A DNA stretch of 64,000 nucleotides, from contig JANYJY010000046.1 of assembly GCA_025358295.1 (NCBI GenBank), positions 45,077 through 109,076 on the forward strand. The letters run 5' to 3'. Numbering within the stretch: position 1 is the first letter of the stretch; every line of letters starts with the position of its first letter. Below the pieces are notes generated by a model, which was given only the letters and a program-made list of their open reading frames with translations, searched no databases and was not told the DNA's origin. A program made the position numbers and the translations under genes. The DNA comes from Gammaproteobacteria bacterium. Lineage in GTDB: Bacteria; Pseudomonadota; Gammaproteobacteria; Steroidobacterales; Steroidobacteraceae. This document shows, in pieces, positions 53,890-60,901 of the stretch.

Positions 53890-56424
53890 CTAGCGCGACG
53901 GACGCGGCCGCGCGCGGCGCGTCGGTTCCGCGGTGTAGGGATCCTCGGGCCAGTAGTGCTTAGGGTATCGGCCTTTCAAGTCCTTCTTCACTTCATGGTA
54001 GCCGCGATTCCAGAAGCTCACGAGATCGCGAGTAATCTGCACGGGACGTCTTGCCGGTGACAGGAGCTTGAGCAGCAGTGGCAGGCGGCCGGCGGCAACG
54101 CTCGGAGTCTGATTCAAGCCGAACATTTCTTGCAGACGCACCGACAGTGAGGGTATTTCGCCATCCAAGTAGTCGATGGGTATATTCGAACCGCTGGGCA
54201 CGGTGAAGTGGGTCGGCGCTTCTCGCTCCAAAGTAGCACCCTGCGCGTAGCTAAGGCGCGACCGCAATGCATTGCCCATGTCCATTCCGGAGAAATGCTC
54301 ACGACGCGAAAAGCCCAAGATCCACGGGGGAGCCCAATCCTCGAGCGTGGCCATCAACGCCGCATCGCTCAAATCCGGCCAGGGTTCGGGTGTGGGGACT
54401 GCATATGTTTGCATCAACATGACGCGCGCCTGCCACTGGCGCAGCTCGGAGGTCCAGGGCAAACCGGCCATACCCATCGCCCGCATGCCGATGAGCGCCG
54501 CATCGAGCAGGGCCTGTGGATCGGGTTTGCGGATCTCGGTCGACTCCAGGACGATGGCTCCCAGGCGGCGCTCGCGCCGCGCACGAACCGCCTGTTCACG
54601 GTCGTCCCAGACGACCTCGGCATGTTCGAGGATTTGCGCCGAAAAATATTCTTCGATATCCGCCGGCTGCACTGGAGCGGCGAGGAAAATCCGCGCCTCG
54701 CGATCCGCACCGTCGAGTTCCGCAGCGACGATAAAATCCGCTTTGGATAGCGCCTGCGGTTCACCGAAGTGTGCGCCCCGCCCGTTTGCCATCAAGTATC
54801 GTCCACCGCTGCCGCGCGCGCGCGCAATACGATCCGGATACGCCCACGCCAACGCGATTCCCGTCCATTCGTGCGGATCCGCCGAGTCGGGACGGCCGCG
54901 GGTAAAGTCGCGCTGCCAGTGAGCGGAGCTGCGAGTTGCCTGCGATACCGCGCGCGAATCGACGGTGACGCCCGGAGGCAGCTCACGAACATCGCCCCGA
55001 AGCACCGCGACTCGCAGGCGCAGATCCGCATCGCGGGCGCCGGCACCGGCACGCAGTATGTCGCGCTCGCTCAAGATGGCCGCAAGGTCGCACGCCAGGC
55101 GGCCGGCTCCGTGTTCGCGCGCCTTGACGAGCATGTGTGCCAGGCGCGGGTGAGTTCCGAGCTTTGCCAGCGCTCTGCCGTGGGCGGTAACACGCCCGCC
55201 GGAATCAATTGCCTCGAGCTGCCTTAGCAGATCCCGCGCTTGTGCCAGTGGTGCAGAGGGAGGCGAATCGAGCCAGCACAGGCCGCTGGAATCGAGGGCT
55301 CCCCAGCAAGCCAGTTCGAGCGCCAGAGGGGCCAGATCCGCATGCAAAATCTCCGGCACCGTTTGCGGCGCCAGCGATGCCTGGGTACCTTCTGACCAGA
55401 GGCGGTAACAATATCCTGCGCTCAAGCGACCGGCACGTCCGCGACGTTGATCGGCCGCCGCTTGCGATACCTTCGTGGTGACCAGGCGACTCATACCGGT
55501 CGCGGGATCGAACTCTGCATAACGCCGCAATCCGGAATCGACGACTACGCGTATCCCCTCGATGGTCAGACTGGTTTCGGCAATGCTGGTGGCCAATACG
55601 ATCTTGCGCTGTCCCGCCGGCAAGGGAGAGAGGGCCGCGTCCTGTGCCGTTCCCTCGAGGTCGCCGTACAGCGGCAGCACCCGCACGTTGCGCTCCAGGC
55701 CGCCGCCCTCAAGTGCACGCTGCATTCTGCGAATCTCTCCGGCTCCCGGCAGAAAGCACAAAATATCGCCGTCGTGTTCACGCAGAGCGGTGCGGACTAG
55801 CTGCGCCATCTGCAGGTCGAGGTGGATTTCCGGGCGGCGGGCAATGTAATGGGTGTCGACGTCAAAGCTGCGGCCGCGCGAGGCCACGATGGGAGCATCG
55901 CCCAGTAATTTGGCGATGGGCTGCATGTCCAGGGTCGCGGACATGACGACGAGACGCAAATCCTCGCGCAGGTTTTGCTGGGATTCGATGCACAAGGCAA
56001 GACCTAAATCGGCATTCAAGCTGCGTTCGTGGAACTCATCGAAGATCACGCAGCCGATGCCGGCGAGCCCCGAGTCGTCTTGCAGCATGCGCGTGAGAAT
56101 GCCCTCCGTGACAACCTCTATGCGGGTGTCGCGGCTTACTCGAGTCTCGAGGCGGGTACGAAATCCGACACTGCGGCCAACGGCCTCGCCGAGCAGGTGC
56201 GCCATGCGTCCAGCAACCGCCCGCGCCGCAATGCGCCGCGGTTCCAGCATGAGAATCTTCTGACCCGCAAGCCAGGGGCTGGTACGCAAAAAGAGCGGGA
56301 CGATGGTGCTTTTACCCGCACCTGGCGGAGCCTCCAGCAGCACACTGCGCCGATTGATCAGCGCCTCCGCCAGCGCGGGTAGGGCCTCGTTGATGGGTAA
56401 ATCAGGTAACGGTGGCGGGCTCAC
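53890..56424 (-). CDS. hrpB: ATP-dependent helicase HrpB
   Basis: 844 residues of a DEAH-box helicase. Motif I APPGAGKST (about 34-42), motif II IFDEFHERSL (DEFH, the HrpB variant), motif III VMSATLD, motif VI QRRGRAGRLSAGYCYRLW. The C-terminal region carries the family-specific WPDLSDAALMATLEDWAPPWI and the end MFGLNQTPSVAAGR, followed by GRYPKHYWPEDPYTAEPTRRAR. All motifs intact and length normal. RNA helicase of uncertain cellular role. The tRNA-Ile gene lies divergently 60 bp away. Confidence 0.95.
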   Translation of the reverse strand: MSPPPLPDLPINEALPALAEALINRRSVLLEAPPGAGKSTIVPLFLRTSPWLAGQKILMLEPRRIAARAVAGRMAHLLGEAVGRSVGFRTRLETRVSRDTRIEVVTEGILTRMLQDDSGLAGIGCVIFDEFHERSLNADLGLALCIESQQNLREDLRLVVMSATLDMQPIAKLLGDAPIVASRGRSFDVDTHYIARRPEIHLDLQMAQLVRTALREHDGDILCFLPGAGEIRRMQRALEGGGLERNVRVLPLYGDLEGTAQDAALSPLPAGQRKIVLATSIAETSLTIEGIRVVVDSGLRRYAEFDPATGMSRLVTTKVSQAAADQRRGRAGRLSAGYCYRLWSEGTQASLAPQTVPEILHADLAPLALELACWGALDSSGLCWLDSPPSAPLAQARDLLRQLEAIDSGGRVTAHGRALAKLGTHPRLAHMLVKAREHGAGRLACDLAAILSERDILRAGAGARDADLRLRVAVLRGDVRELPPGVTVDSRAVSQATRSSAHWQRDFTRGRPDSADPHEWTGIALAWAYPDRIARARGSGGRYLMANGRGAHFGEPQALSKADFIVAAELDGADREARIFLAAPVQPADIEEYFSAQILEHAEVVWDDREQAVRARRERRLGAIVLESTEIRKPDPQALLDAALIGMRAMGMAGLPWTSELRQWQARVMLMQTYAVPTPEPWPDLSDAALMATLEDWAPPWILGFSRREHFSGMDMGNALRSRLSYAQGATLEREAPTHFTVPSGSNIPIDYLDGEIPSLSVRLQEMFGLNQTPSVAAGRLPLLLKLLSPARRPVQITRDLVSFWNRGYHEVKKDLKGRYPKHYWPEDPYTAEPTRRARPRPSR

Positions 56425-56483
56425 GAGCAGCCTAAGATAACTCAGGAGCCTGCCTCGCGACGCATGATAAGATGTGCTCCGTC

Positions 56484-56784
56484 GGGCCTGTAGCTCAGTT
56501 GGTTAGAGCAGGGGACTCATCAAAAATGGTGCCTTCGCATCGCAAGGTGCGAAGTGGACGGGATGAATTCAGGGAAACCTTAACAGCACGGCTGATGGCA
56601 ACCCTGAGCCAAGCCGGCGGTACACCGCCGGAAGGTGCAGAGACTACCTGAGCGCTTCAGTTGCGCTTAATGACAGGCTAGAGCGTCCCGCACCCCACTG
56701 GGGTGAAGAGATAGTCCACTCCCTCCGGAAACGGCGGGGCAGAAGTGAATCCCTTGGTCCTCGGTTCGAGTCCGAGCGGGCCCA
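56484..56784 (+). tRNA. ileX: tRNA-Ile(CAU) interrupted by a group I intron
   Basis: Exon 1 is 56484-56520 and exon 2 is 56748-56784, giving a 74-nt tRNA. The acceptor pairs GGGCCTG with CGGGCCC, the D-arm is GCTC/GAGC, the anticodon stem GGGGA/TCCCT encloses CTCATAA (anticodon CAT), and the T-arm is CTCGG TTCGAGT CCGAG. The anticodon-arm sequence resembles E. coli ileX more than elongator Met, so CAU would be modified to lysidine by TilS and read AUA. After A73 (56784) the genome reads CTA, so CCA is not encoded. The intron 56521-56747 sits directly after the anticodon. The tRNA end is also an integration site. Confidence 0.9.
56521..56747 (+). ncRNA. Group I self-splicing intron (IC3-like, Azoarcus type)
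   Basis: 227 nt inserted in the anticodon loop, the position of the Azoarcus tRNA-Ile intron. Pairings seen: exon CAU with the guide GTG (56529-56531, U-G at the splice site); P2 CTTCGCA 56533/TGCGAAG 56548; P3 GGACG 56556/CGTCC 56684; P4 TCAGGG 56569/CCCTGA 56602; P6 CCGGCGG 56614/CCGCCGG 56625; P7 GACTA 56642/TAGTC 56712; P8 CACCCC 56691/GGGGTG 56700; P9 with a GAAA loop 56721-56738. J8/7 is AAGAGA. A peripheral hairpin CCTGAGCGC...GCGCT...CAGG lies at 56647-56677. The terminal G is 56747. No homing endonuclease ORF. Confidence 0.9.
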
Positions 56785-57035
56785 CTAATTCATCGAGGTC
56801 GGAGAAGATCGGGGACGATCGGAGAGGGACGGCATTCGGGCCAAAACACTGGAAATACAGGGGTATTGGACTCGAATTAGTCCGAAATGACGTTCGCTAA
56901 CGATCGGCAAGGATCGGTACCGATCAAGAAAAACCTGGGTAACTTCCTGGGTAACTTTACTACCGAGATTTGAGTTACCCAGGATTTTGGACTCAAGAGT
57001 GCGGAAATCCCTGTAAAAAAGCCCTTTGGTCGCAC
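56774..57035 (+). repeat. Left att core and arm region (copy A)
   Basis: Begins with the core at the tRNA end and aligns with copy B (60295-60547) over its whole length, with roughly a quarter to a third of bases differing. Shared landmarks, in order: core, ACTCGAATT, CGCTAACGA, AAAAACCTGGGTAA, AGTTACCCAGGATTT, GCGCAAATCCC-type block and AAAAAGCCCTTT. The 391-bp stretch 56785-57175 has no gene apart from this repeat. Confidence 0.8.
56934..56983 (+). promoter_or_regulatory. Candidate integrase arm-site array (copy A)
   Basis: CCTGGGTAACT occurs at 56934-56944 and 56946-56956 (12-bp period), and its inverse AGTTACCCAGG at 56973-56983 (27 bp from the second copy). The same array with identical spacing lies in copy B at 60443-60492. 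Such direct plus inverted decamer arrays are usual for tyrosine-integrase arm binding sites next to an att core. Confidence 0.6.
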
Positions 57036-57175
57036 TGCTGTCGCTCCGCTCGGCCTGGAATTCGATTTCGCTCCCCGGATTCGAATTGTGCTGCGCTCGC
57101 AACGACCACACTCGTGGTGTAAACGAGCCGATCCGGCTAGAATTCCCGGGACTACACTTCAAGGAGGAGGTGTTT

Positions 57176-57397
57176 ATGTCAGCAGCCTATATCGAGCACA
57201 GACCACTAGCTTCTCAACCCCATCAGAGCACGACCCATCATGCCGTGGTGGTTGGCGGCAAGGAAGTGCAAAATTTCAAGACGCAGAAAGAAGCGGCTGA
57301 TTGGGCGATAGCGCAAGGCTACAAGCCGGTGCATGTGGCAAGAGAGCGTCACTTGCAGAATAGGGATCGCCCGGATCACTGGCGACATTACCCCTGA
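57176..57397 (+). CDS. Small island protein, 73 aa
   Basis: 73 residues from the ATG at 57176, preceded by a very strong AAGGAGGAGG. The sequence VVVGGKEVQNFKTQKEAADWAIAQGYKPVHVARERHLQNRDRPDHWR resembles short hypothetical proteins common on enterobacterial and pseudomonad islands. No named domain is recognised. The C-terminus is rich in Arg, His and Asp. A strong ribosome site and island location suggest an expressed early gene. Confidence 0.65.
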   Translation: MSAAYIEHRPLASQPHQSTTHHAVVVGGKEVQNFKTQKEAADWAIAQGYKPVHVARERHLQNRDRPDHWRHYP

Positions 57398-57445
57398 TTG
57401 CGAACGGTCGCGGTGCGTCCGTAGGTGCGGATTGGGGTACCCGCC

Positions 57446-58066
57446 ATGGAGCGAGTCAGTGGACCTACGCCTTTGAAGTGTGTTTTGTCGGCAACCAAGA
57501 GACGTTGGTGCTTCGAAGCTACTTTATCGGTATTAGCCATCGTGTCGGTTGCCGCCTGCGCTGTGACAACCCAGCCGCCAAAAGTAGCCAATCCAATTGA
57601 ACAGATCATGTCGGTCTCGGCGTGCCAGATTTTTGCTGACCCCGGCCGGTACAATCATAAGCTGGTCAGAGTGACCGGTACCGTCTCTCATGGCTTCGAG
57701 AGCTTTTTCTTGAGCGACCAAGCGTGTGCACAATTTGGCGATGCAATCTGGTTGGAGTACGGCGGTAAGCAAGGGTCTGGTACCGTTTTTGCGGGAGAGC
57801 CTACCTCTGACCGAAAGCGGCCCAGTGCACTCACGGTCGAAGGAATCTCAACTTCAATCATAGATAATTCTCAATTTGAGCGGCTGGATGAATTGATTCA
57901 CTCGAAACGATCCGTTACGGCCACAGCCACGATCATTGGTCGTTATTTTTCCGGCGAGCTAGAGAGAAGCAACATAACTGATCATCCTTTCTGGGATGGC
58001 TATGGTCATCTATACGGCTACAGCTTGCTTGTGATACAGCAAGTCGAATCGGTTCGCTCAAAATAG
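57446..58066 (+). CDS. Island-encoded lipoprotein of unknown function
   Basis: 206 residues from the ATG at 57446; a GTG at 57425 would add 7. A hydrophobic stretch (ATLSVLAIVSVAAC) ends in a lipobox-like VAAC at about residue 38, so it may be lipidated, although the leader is unusually long and the true start may be a later TTG. The mature part starts with a short domain ACQIFADPGRYNHKLVRVTGTVSHGFESFFLSD, a beta-rich motif seen in many exported proteins. Function unknown. Confidence 0.6.
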   Translation: MERVSGPTPLKCVLSATKRRWCFEATLSVLAIVSVAACAVTTQPPKVANPIEQIMSVSACQIFADPGRYNHKLVRVTGTVSHGFESFFLSDQACAQFGDAIWLEYGGKQGSGTVFAGEPTSDRKRPSALTVEGISTSIIDNSQFERLDELIHSKRSVTATATIIGRYFSGELERSNITDHPFWDGYGHLYGYSLLVIQQVESVRSK

Positions 58067-58075
58067 CGCGAACTA

Positions 58076-58168
58076 ATGAGACGCGAATTGACCCAGCTAG
58101 AAAAGAAATTCTGTATCCGAGTCGATGAGGTGCACTATGTGCGGAACCTGAACGGCCGTTTCAGTTGA
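58076..58168 (+). CDS. Possible 30-residue micro-ORF
   Basis: ATG to TGA, 30 residues with a charged start (MRRELTQLEKKFCIRVDEVHY). Its stop overlaps the TTG at 58165 (TTGA), one of the two possible starts of the next gene. No ribosome site is seen. It may be a degenerate piece of a longer gene or a coupling leader. Confidence 0.2.
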   Translation: MRRELTQLEKKFCIRVDEVHYVRNLNGRFS

Positions 58169-58194
58169 ATCGGTTAATAGAATTGTCGACCTCC

Positions 58195-58689
58195 ATGTCT
58201 CAAAATCGAATTCCCGATAATGTTGCCCGTCATGCGGGTCTTGTCATGACTCAGGCGGCATCGATAGCTTCGGTTCTCAAGGTGGGAGAATTGATCTGTC
58301 CTTTTGCGGTAGTTACGAAAGATGAGAAGCGCCAGTCCATCGAATTTGAAGCGACGACGCAAGATGAAGCAGTGTCGAAAGGTTGGGATAGTTTTGCTGC
58401 ACTGAAAGACCAGGTGGATATATGGTCGCTCGCGCGAGAAGGGCTGCAGCACGGGGTAGACGGAAAAGAAGACGTCTTGGTCGTGGTGGCATGGACTCAA
58501 GGGATGACGGAACCCGCAGTGTTTACGCAACGGTTTGTTCCGAAGGCGAACGGAGGATTTACATTGCTTGGCCCGATCGGCATTCAAGATCAGCCGTCGT
58601 CGGAACTGGACCGGATTGCAGCGGGCTTTTCTGAAGGAATACAGGATCATCCGAAAGGACACCTTTGGGATTCATGGCACCGTGACTGA
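58195..58689 (+). CDS. Island hypothetical protein, 164 aa
   Basis: 164 residues from the ATG at 58195, or 174 from the TTG at 58165 that overlaps the micro-ORF stop. Soluble. The core AASIASVLKVGELICPFAVVTKDEKRQSIEFEATTQDEAV, then VLVVVAWTQGMTEPAVFTQRFVP, resembles unnamed proteins of proteobacterial islands. The stop overlaps the next gene's GTG by 8 bp, so the two are coupled. Confidence 0.6.
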   Translation: MSQNRIPDNVARHAGLVMTQAASIASVLKVGELICPFAVVTKDEKRQSIEFEATTQDEAVSKGWDSFAALKDQVDIWSLAREGLQHGVDGKEDVLVVVAWTQGMTEPAVFTQRFVPKANGGFTLLGPIGIQDQPSSELDRIAAGFSEGIQDHPKGHLWDSWHRD

Positions 58690-58954
58690 CCTAGTTCAAT
58701 GCGCGGAACACGGCTCTCAAGAGGAGACCTACGTCTGCAAACACCTGGTTTTATCGTTACGAACAAAAGAGGTTATTGGGTTCTATTGGTCGTCAAAGCT
58801 CCGCGGTGACGCCTGGTGCGCCACATGCGAGAAGGTGAGAATCGCAGAGGGCGGATCGAGCGGTGATTGGAATGAGCGCTCGGAAGCGTTTGCCGATATA
58901 AAAGTACTGTGCGCGGCCTGCTACGACAGAGTCCGGGCAATCAACGTCGTTTAG
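58682..58954 (+). CDS. Cys-rich small protein, zinc-ribbon-like
   Basis: 90 residues from the GTG at 58682, whose frame overlaps the previous stop by 8 bp. Cysteine pairs or Cys-His sites: QCAEHG, YVCKHL, AWCATCEKV and VLCAACYD, four knuckles placed as for two zinc ions. Proteins with this layout are frequent near toxin or immunity-type islands in my experience, but no named family can be assigned with confidence. No catalytic motif. Confidence 0.6.
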   Translation: MTDLVQCAEHGSQEETYVCKHLVLSLRTKEVIGFYWSSKLRGDAWCATCEKVRIAEGGSSGDWNERSEAFADIKVLCAACYDRVRAINVV

Positions 58955-58991
58955 ATGGTCAGGCCGACGGACATTCATTTAAAGACCTGAA

Positions 58992-59243
58992 ATGAAGCTG
59001 AAAACAAGGATGTGGTATCAGCTTGGCCTGCTTGGAATATTTACCGCGGCGCTAATCGGCGTTTTATTTGTTCCATTTAAATCTATGGTCATAAAGATCG
59101 ATATACCGGTATCTTCCGCAAACCAGGTTCATCCAAATGGTCCGGTCAATACCTTCTGGGCTGCTGCGTTCGTTATTGGTGCCATCCTTGCGATTGCAGC
59201 GTGGTTCGCGCGCAATATTGTCCGACATCACAAGCGGGGCTGA
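58992..59243 (+). CDS. Two-helix small membrane protein
   Basis: 83 residues with two hydrophobic helices (about 10-28, LGLLGIFTAALIGVLFVPF, and about 53-72, TFWAAAFVIGAILAIAAWF), a short extracytoplasmic loop and a basic tail (VRHHKRG). No domain known. It ends 1 bp before the next GTG start. Unknown role. Confidence 0.55.
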   Translation: MKLKTRMWYQLGLLGIFTAALIGVLFVPFKSMVIKIDIPVSSANQVHPNGPVNTFWAAAFVIGAILAIAAWFARNIVRHHKRG

Positions 59244-59244
59244 C

Positions 59245-59451
59245 GTGCGGCGCTCGTCATATGACGAATTGATTCTTAGGTCGCCAGGGCTCAAACCCCT
59301 GCTGCATGTTTGCGCCGGCTGCAATATTTTTGGCCTACGGCCGGGCATATTGGAGACTCACCACGGCGATTATGGATGGCGCCAAAGCGCCGCCAAATAT
59401 CCCGAGCTGGTTCTTAACGACCAATGTCTATGTGGGGAGTGTGCGCCGTAG
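59245..59451 (+). CDS. Cys-rich small protein, 68 aa
   Basis: 68 residues from a GTG directly after the previous stop. It has CxxC (VCAGCNIFGLRPG) and CLCGEC near the C-terminus, a plausible single zinc ribbon, with ETHHGDYGWRQ between. Resembles short ORFs of island modules with CPxCG-type ribbons. A weakly supported but well-placed gene. Confidence 0.5.
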   Translation: MRRSSYDELILRSPGLKPLLHVCAGCNIFGLRPGILETHHGDYGWRQSAAKYPELVLNDQCLCGECAP

Positions 59452-59502
59452 ACTGTGAATGCCTCGCCAAAAATACGCGGATGACCGAGTAATGTGGCTT
59501 TA

Positions 59503-59527
59503 AACCCAACCATGGTTGGGTTATAAT
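59503..59527 (+). promoter_or_regulatory. 20-bp palindrome overlapping TATAAT (candidate autoregulated promoter)
   Basis: AACCCAACCATGGTTGGGTT at 59503-59522 is a perfect palindrome. Its last base is the first base of TATAAT (59522-59527). Transcription would start near 59534, at or beside the GTG of the DUF4160 gene (59533), so the transcript would be leaderless or nearly so. A dimeric repressor on the palindrome would block RNA polymerase, as in toxin-antitoxin autoregulation. Confidence 0.6.
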
Positions 59528-59532
59528 GCGTT

Positions 59533-59781
59533 GTGCCTACGGTTCTCCGCTTCGGCCGAGTTCGGGTCATGATCTATACGAACGATCATCGTCCTGCTCA
59601 CGCGCACGTTTGGGAGGGCCCACGGCAGGCGGTATTCAATTTGAACTGTCCAAGTGGACCGATAGAATTGCGTGAGAATTTTGGGTTTTCTTGGCCGGAA
59701 GTGAACCGTTTGGCCCGATCACTGCAAAACCATTTGCAACCGTTGTGTGCGGCCTGGAGGGCGATCCATGGTAATTACTAA
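59533..59781 (+). CDS. DUF4160 domain protein
   Basis: 82 residues from the GTG at 59533: VMIYTNDHRPAHAHVWEGPRQAVFNLN is the DUF4160 signature. It is nearly always encoded next to a DUF2442 gene, as here, with 14 bp of overlap. The pair resembles a small toxin-antitoxin module, but neither protein has proven activity that I can name. The start fits a leaderless mRNA from the TATAAT just upstream. Confidence 0.82.
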   Translation: MPTVLRFGRVRVMIYTNDHRPAHAHVWEGPRQAVFNLNCPSGPIELRENFGFSWPEVNRLARSLQNHLQPLCAAWRAIHGNY

Positions 59782-60205
59782 AGATCAATTTAAAGCAGCG
59801 AACGCACGCGGTGCGGCGGCAGTGGCGCGTGGACCGATCGCGCAAGCCGCTCGCTATGATTCCCGACGTGGGCTGATCGTGATTACGCTCGAGGGCGGCT
59901 GCGAATTTGCCTTTCCGGTAGCTTTGGCCGAAGGGCTGGCAGATGCGCCCCGATCAAAGTTGAGGAAAATCAAGATCAGCCCTAACGGACTCGGCCTACA
60001 TTGGCCGCTGCTGGATGCCGATCTCTATGTACCGGGCCTCATCGAAGGCGCCTTCGGTTCGCGTCGGTGGATGCAACAAATTGGCAAACTCGGGGGGTCG
60101 AGCCGCAGTTCGATCAAGGCGGAGGCTTCCCGTGAGAACGGTAAGCGCGGCGGTCGTCCCAGAGATAGGGCCGCCGCTTTGCGCAACGCTACCTCTTTCC
60201 TGTAA
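59768..60205 (+). CDS. DUF2442 domain protein
   Basis: 145 residues from the ATG at 59768. ARYDSRRGLIVITLEGGCEFAFPVALAEGL, then LRKIKISPNGLGLHWPLLDADLYVPGLIEGAFG, is the DUF2442 family. The C-terminus (KLGGSSRSSIKAEASRENGKRGGRPRD) is basic and could bind DNA, which fits a regulator acting on the palindrome upstream of the operon; that is inference. Overlaps DUF4160 by 14 bp. Confidence 0.85.
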   Translation: MVITKDQFKAANARGAAAVARGPIAQAARYDSRRGLIVITLEGGCEFAFPVALAEGLADAPRSKLRKIKISPNGLGLHWPLLDADLYVPGLIEGAFGSRRWMQQIGKLGGSSRSSIKAEASRENGKRGGRPRDRAAALRNATSFL

Positions 60206-60294
60206 ATCGAAGTGGCTTTGTGTCTGGGTAACTGCGAGTATCGAATTGAGTAAATGCCTACACAAATAGGCGTTTTGTGCGCTAATTCGATGGT

Positions 60295-60547
60295 GAGCGG
60301 GCCCACTATTTGGTAAATCTCGAAGGCGATCGGGACTGGGCTGCATCGGCCCAAAGCCTATGAATATAGGCATATCGAACTCGAATTGCCCTACGGACCG
60401 TGATCGCTAACGAGTTGCAAAAATGGCCACTTTCAATAAAAACCTGGGTAATTTCCTGGGTAACTCGAAAAGTCGAAGTGCAGTTACCCAGGATTTAGAG
60501 CGCAAGTGTGCGCAAATCCCAGTTAAAAAGCCCTTTTAACGCACTAC
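60295..60547 (+). repeat. Second att core and arm region (copy B)
   Basis: Core GAGCGGGCCCACTA at 60295-60308. Arm sites lie at 60443-60452 (CCTGGGTAAT), 60455-60465 (CCTGGGTAACT) and inverse at 60482-60492, the same spacing as copy A. The 468-bp stretch 60206-60673 has no gene. After this repeat (60548-60673) I see nothing but the left flank of the IS21 element. Confidence 0.8.
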
Positions 60548-60673
60548 ATAACCTCCTTCTGACCGAGGGTTGTTAACGGTGGTCTAAAGGCGCGGCATAT
60601 TGGGGGCGACTCGCGGATTTGAGAGACGTGGATATGCGGCCGGGGGTTTGGCGGTTGTCAGGGAAGGTTTGAT

Positions 60674-60901
60674 TCAGAACGGCGGATCGGATTCGGGACG
60701 GTCGAAGGGGGAGTAGTCGGGATCACGATTTTGAGCGCTGCGCATCCGGGCAAGCTGATGCAACTCGCCGAAGTAATGCCGCTCGATAGTCTCGGTGAGG
60801 TGGGCCAGGAACCGGAGGAGTTCAGCGGCCGCCTCGGCGGGCAGCTCGAGCGGGATAAAGACGATCGGCAGATCATTCGGTTCCATGGCGATGGCCCTCA
60901 C
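60674..60901 (-). CDS. Small ORF downstream of istB
   Basis: 75 residues from a GTG whose first bases overlap the istB stop (GTGA), or 70 from the ATG at 60886 (MEPNDLPIVFIPLELPAEAAAELL). Helical, with LLRFLAHLTETIERHYFGELHQLAR. I have no family name, but coupling to istB suggests it belongs to the element. Acidic end. Confidence 0.5.
   Translation of the reverse strand: MRAIAMEPNDLPIVFIPLELPAEAAAELLRFLAHLTETIERHYFGELHQLARMRSAQNRDPDYSPFDRPESDPPF

Larger units (their letters stand above)
56774..60308. mobile_element. Small integrated island at tRNA-Ile (core-to-core)
   Basis: The tRNA 3' end GAGCGGGCCCACTA (56774-56787) is repeated exactly at 60295-60308, 3,521 bp apart. Each copy is followed by about 250 bp of homologous flank. 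DNA between them has a composition and gene content unlike the metabolic genes on the left: small ORFs, a lipoprotein and a DUF4160/DUF2442 pair. No integrase is present, so it is either a mobilisable remnant or one unit of a tandem array that used an integrase outside the window. Confidence 0.7.

Noticed and set aside
58076..58168. Secure small gene
   Set aside because: 30 codons without a ribosome site; listed only at low confidence because its stop overlaps a possible start.
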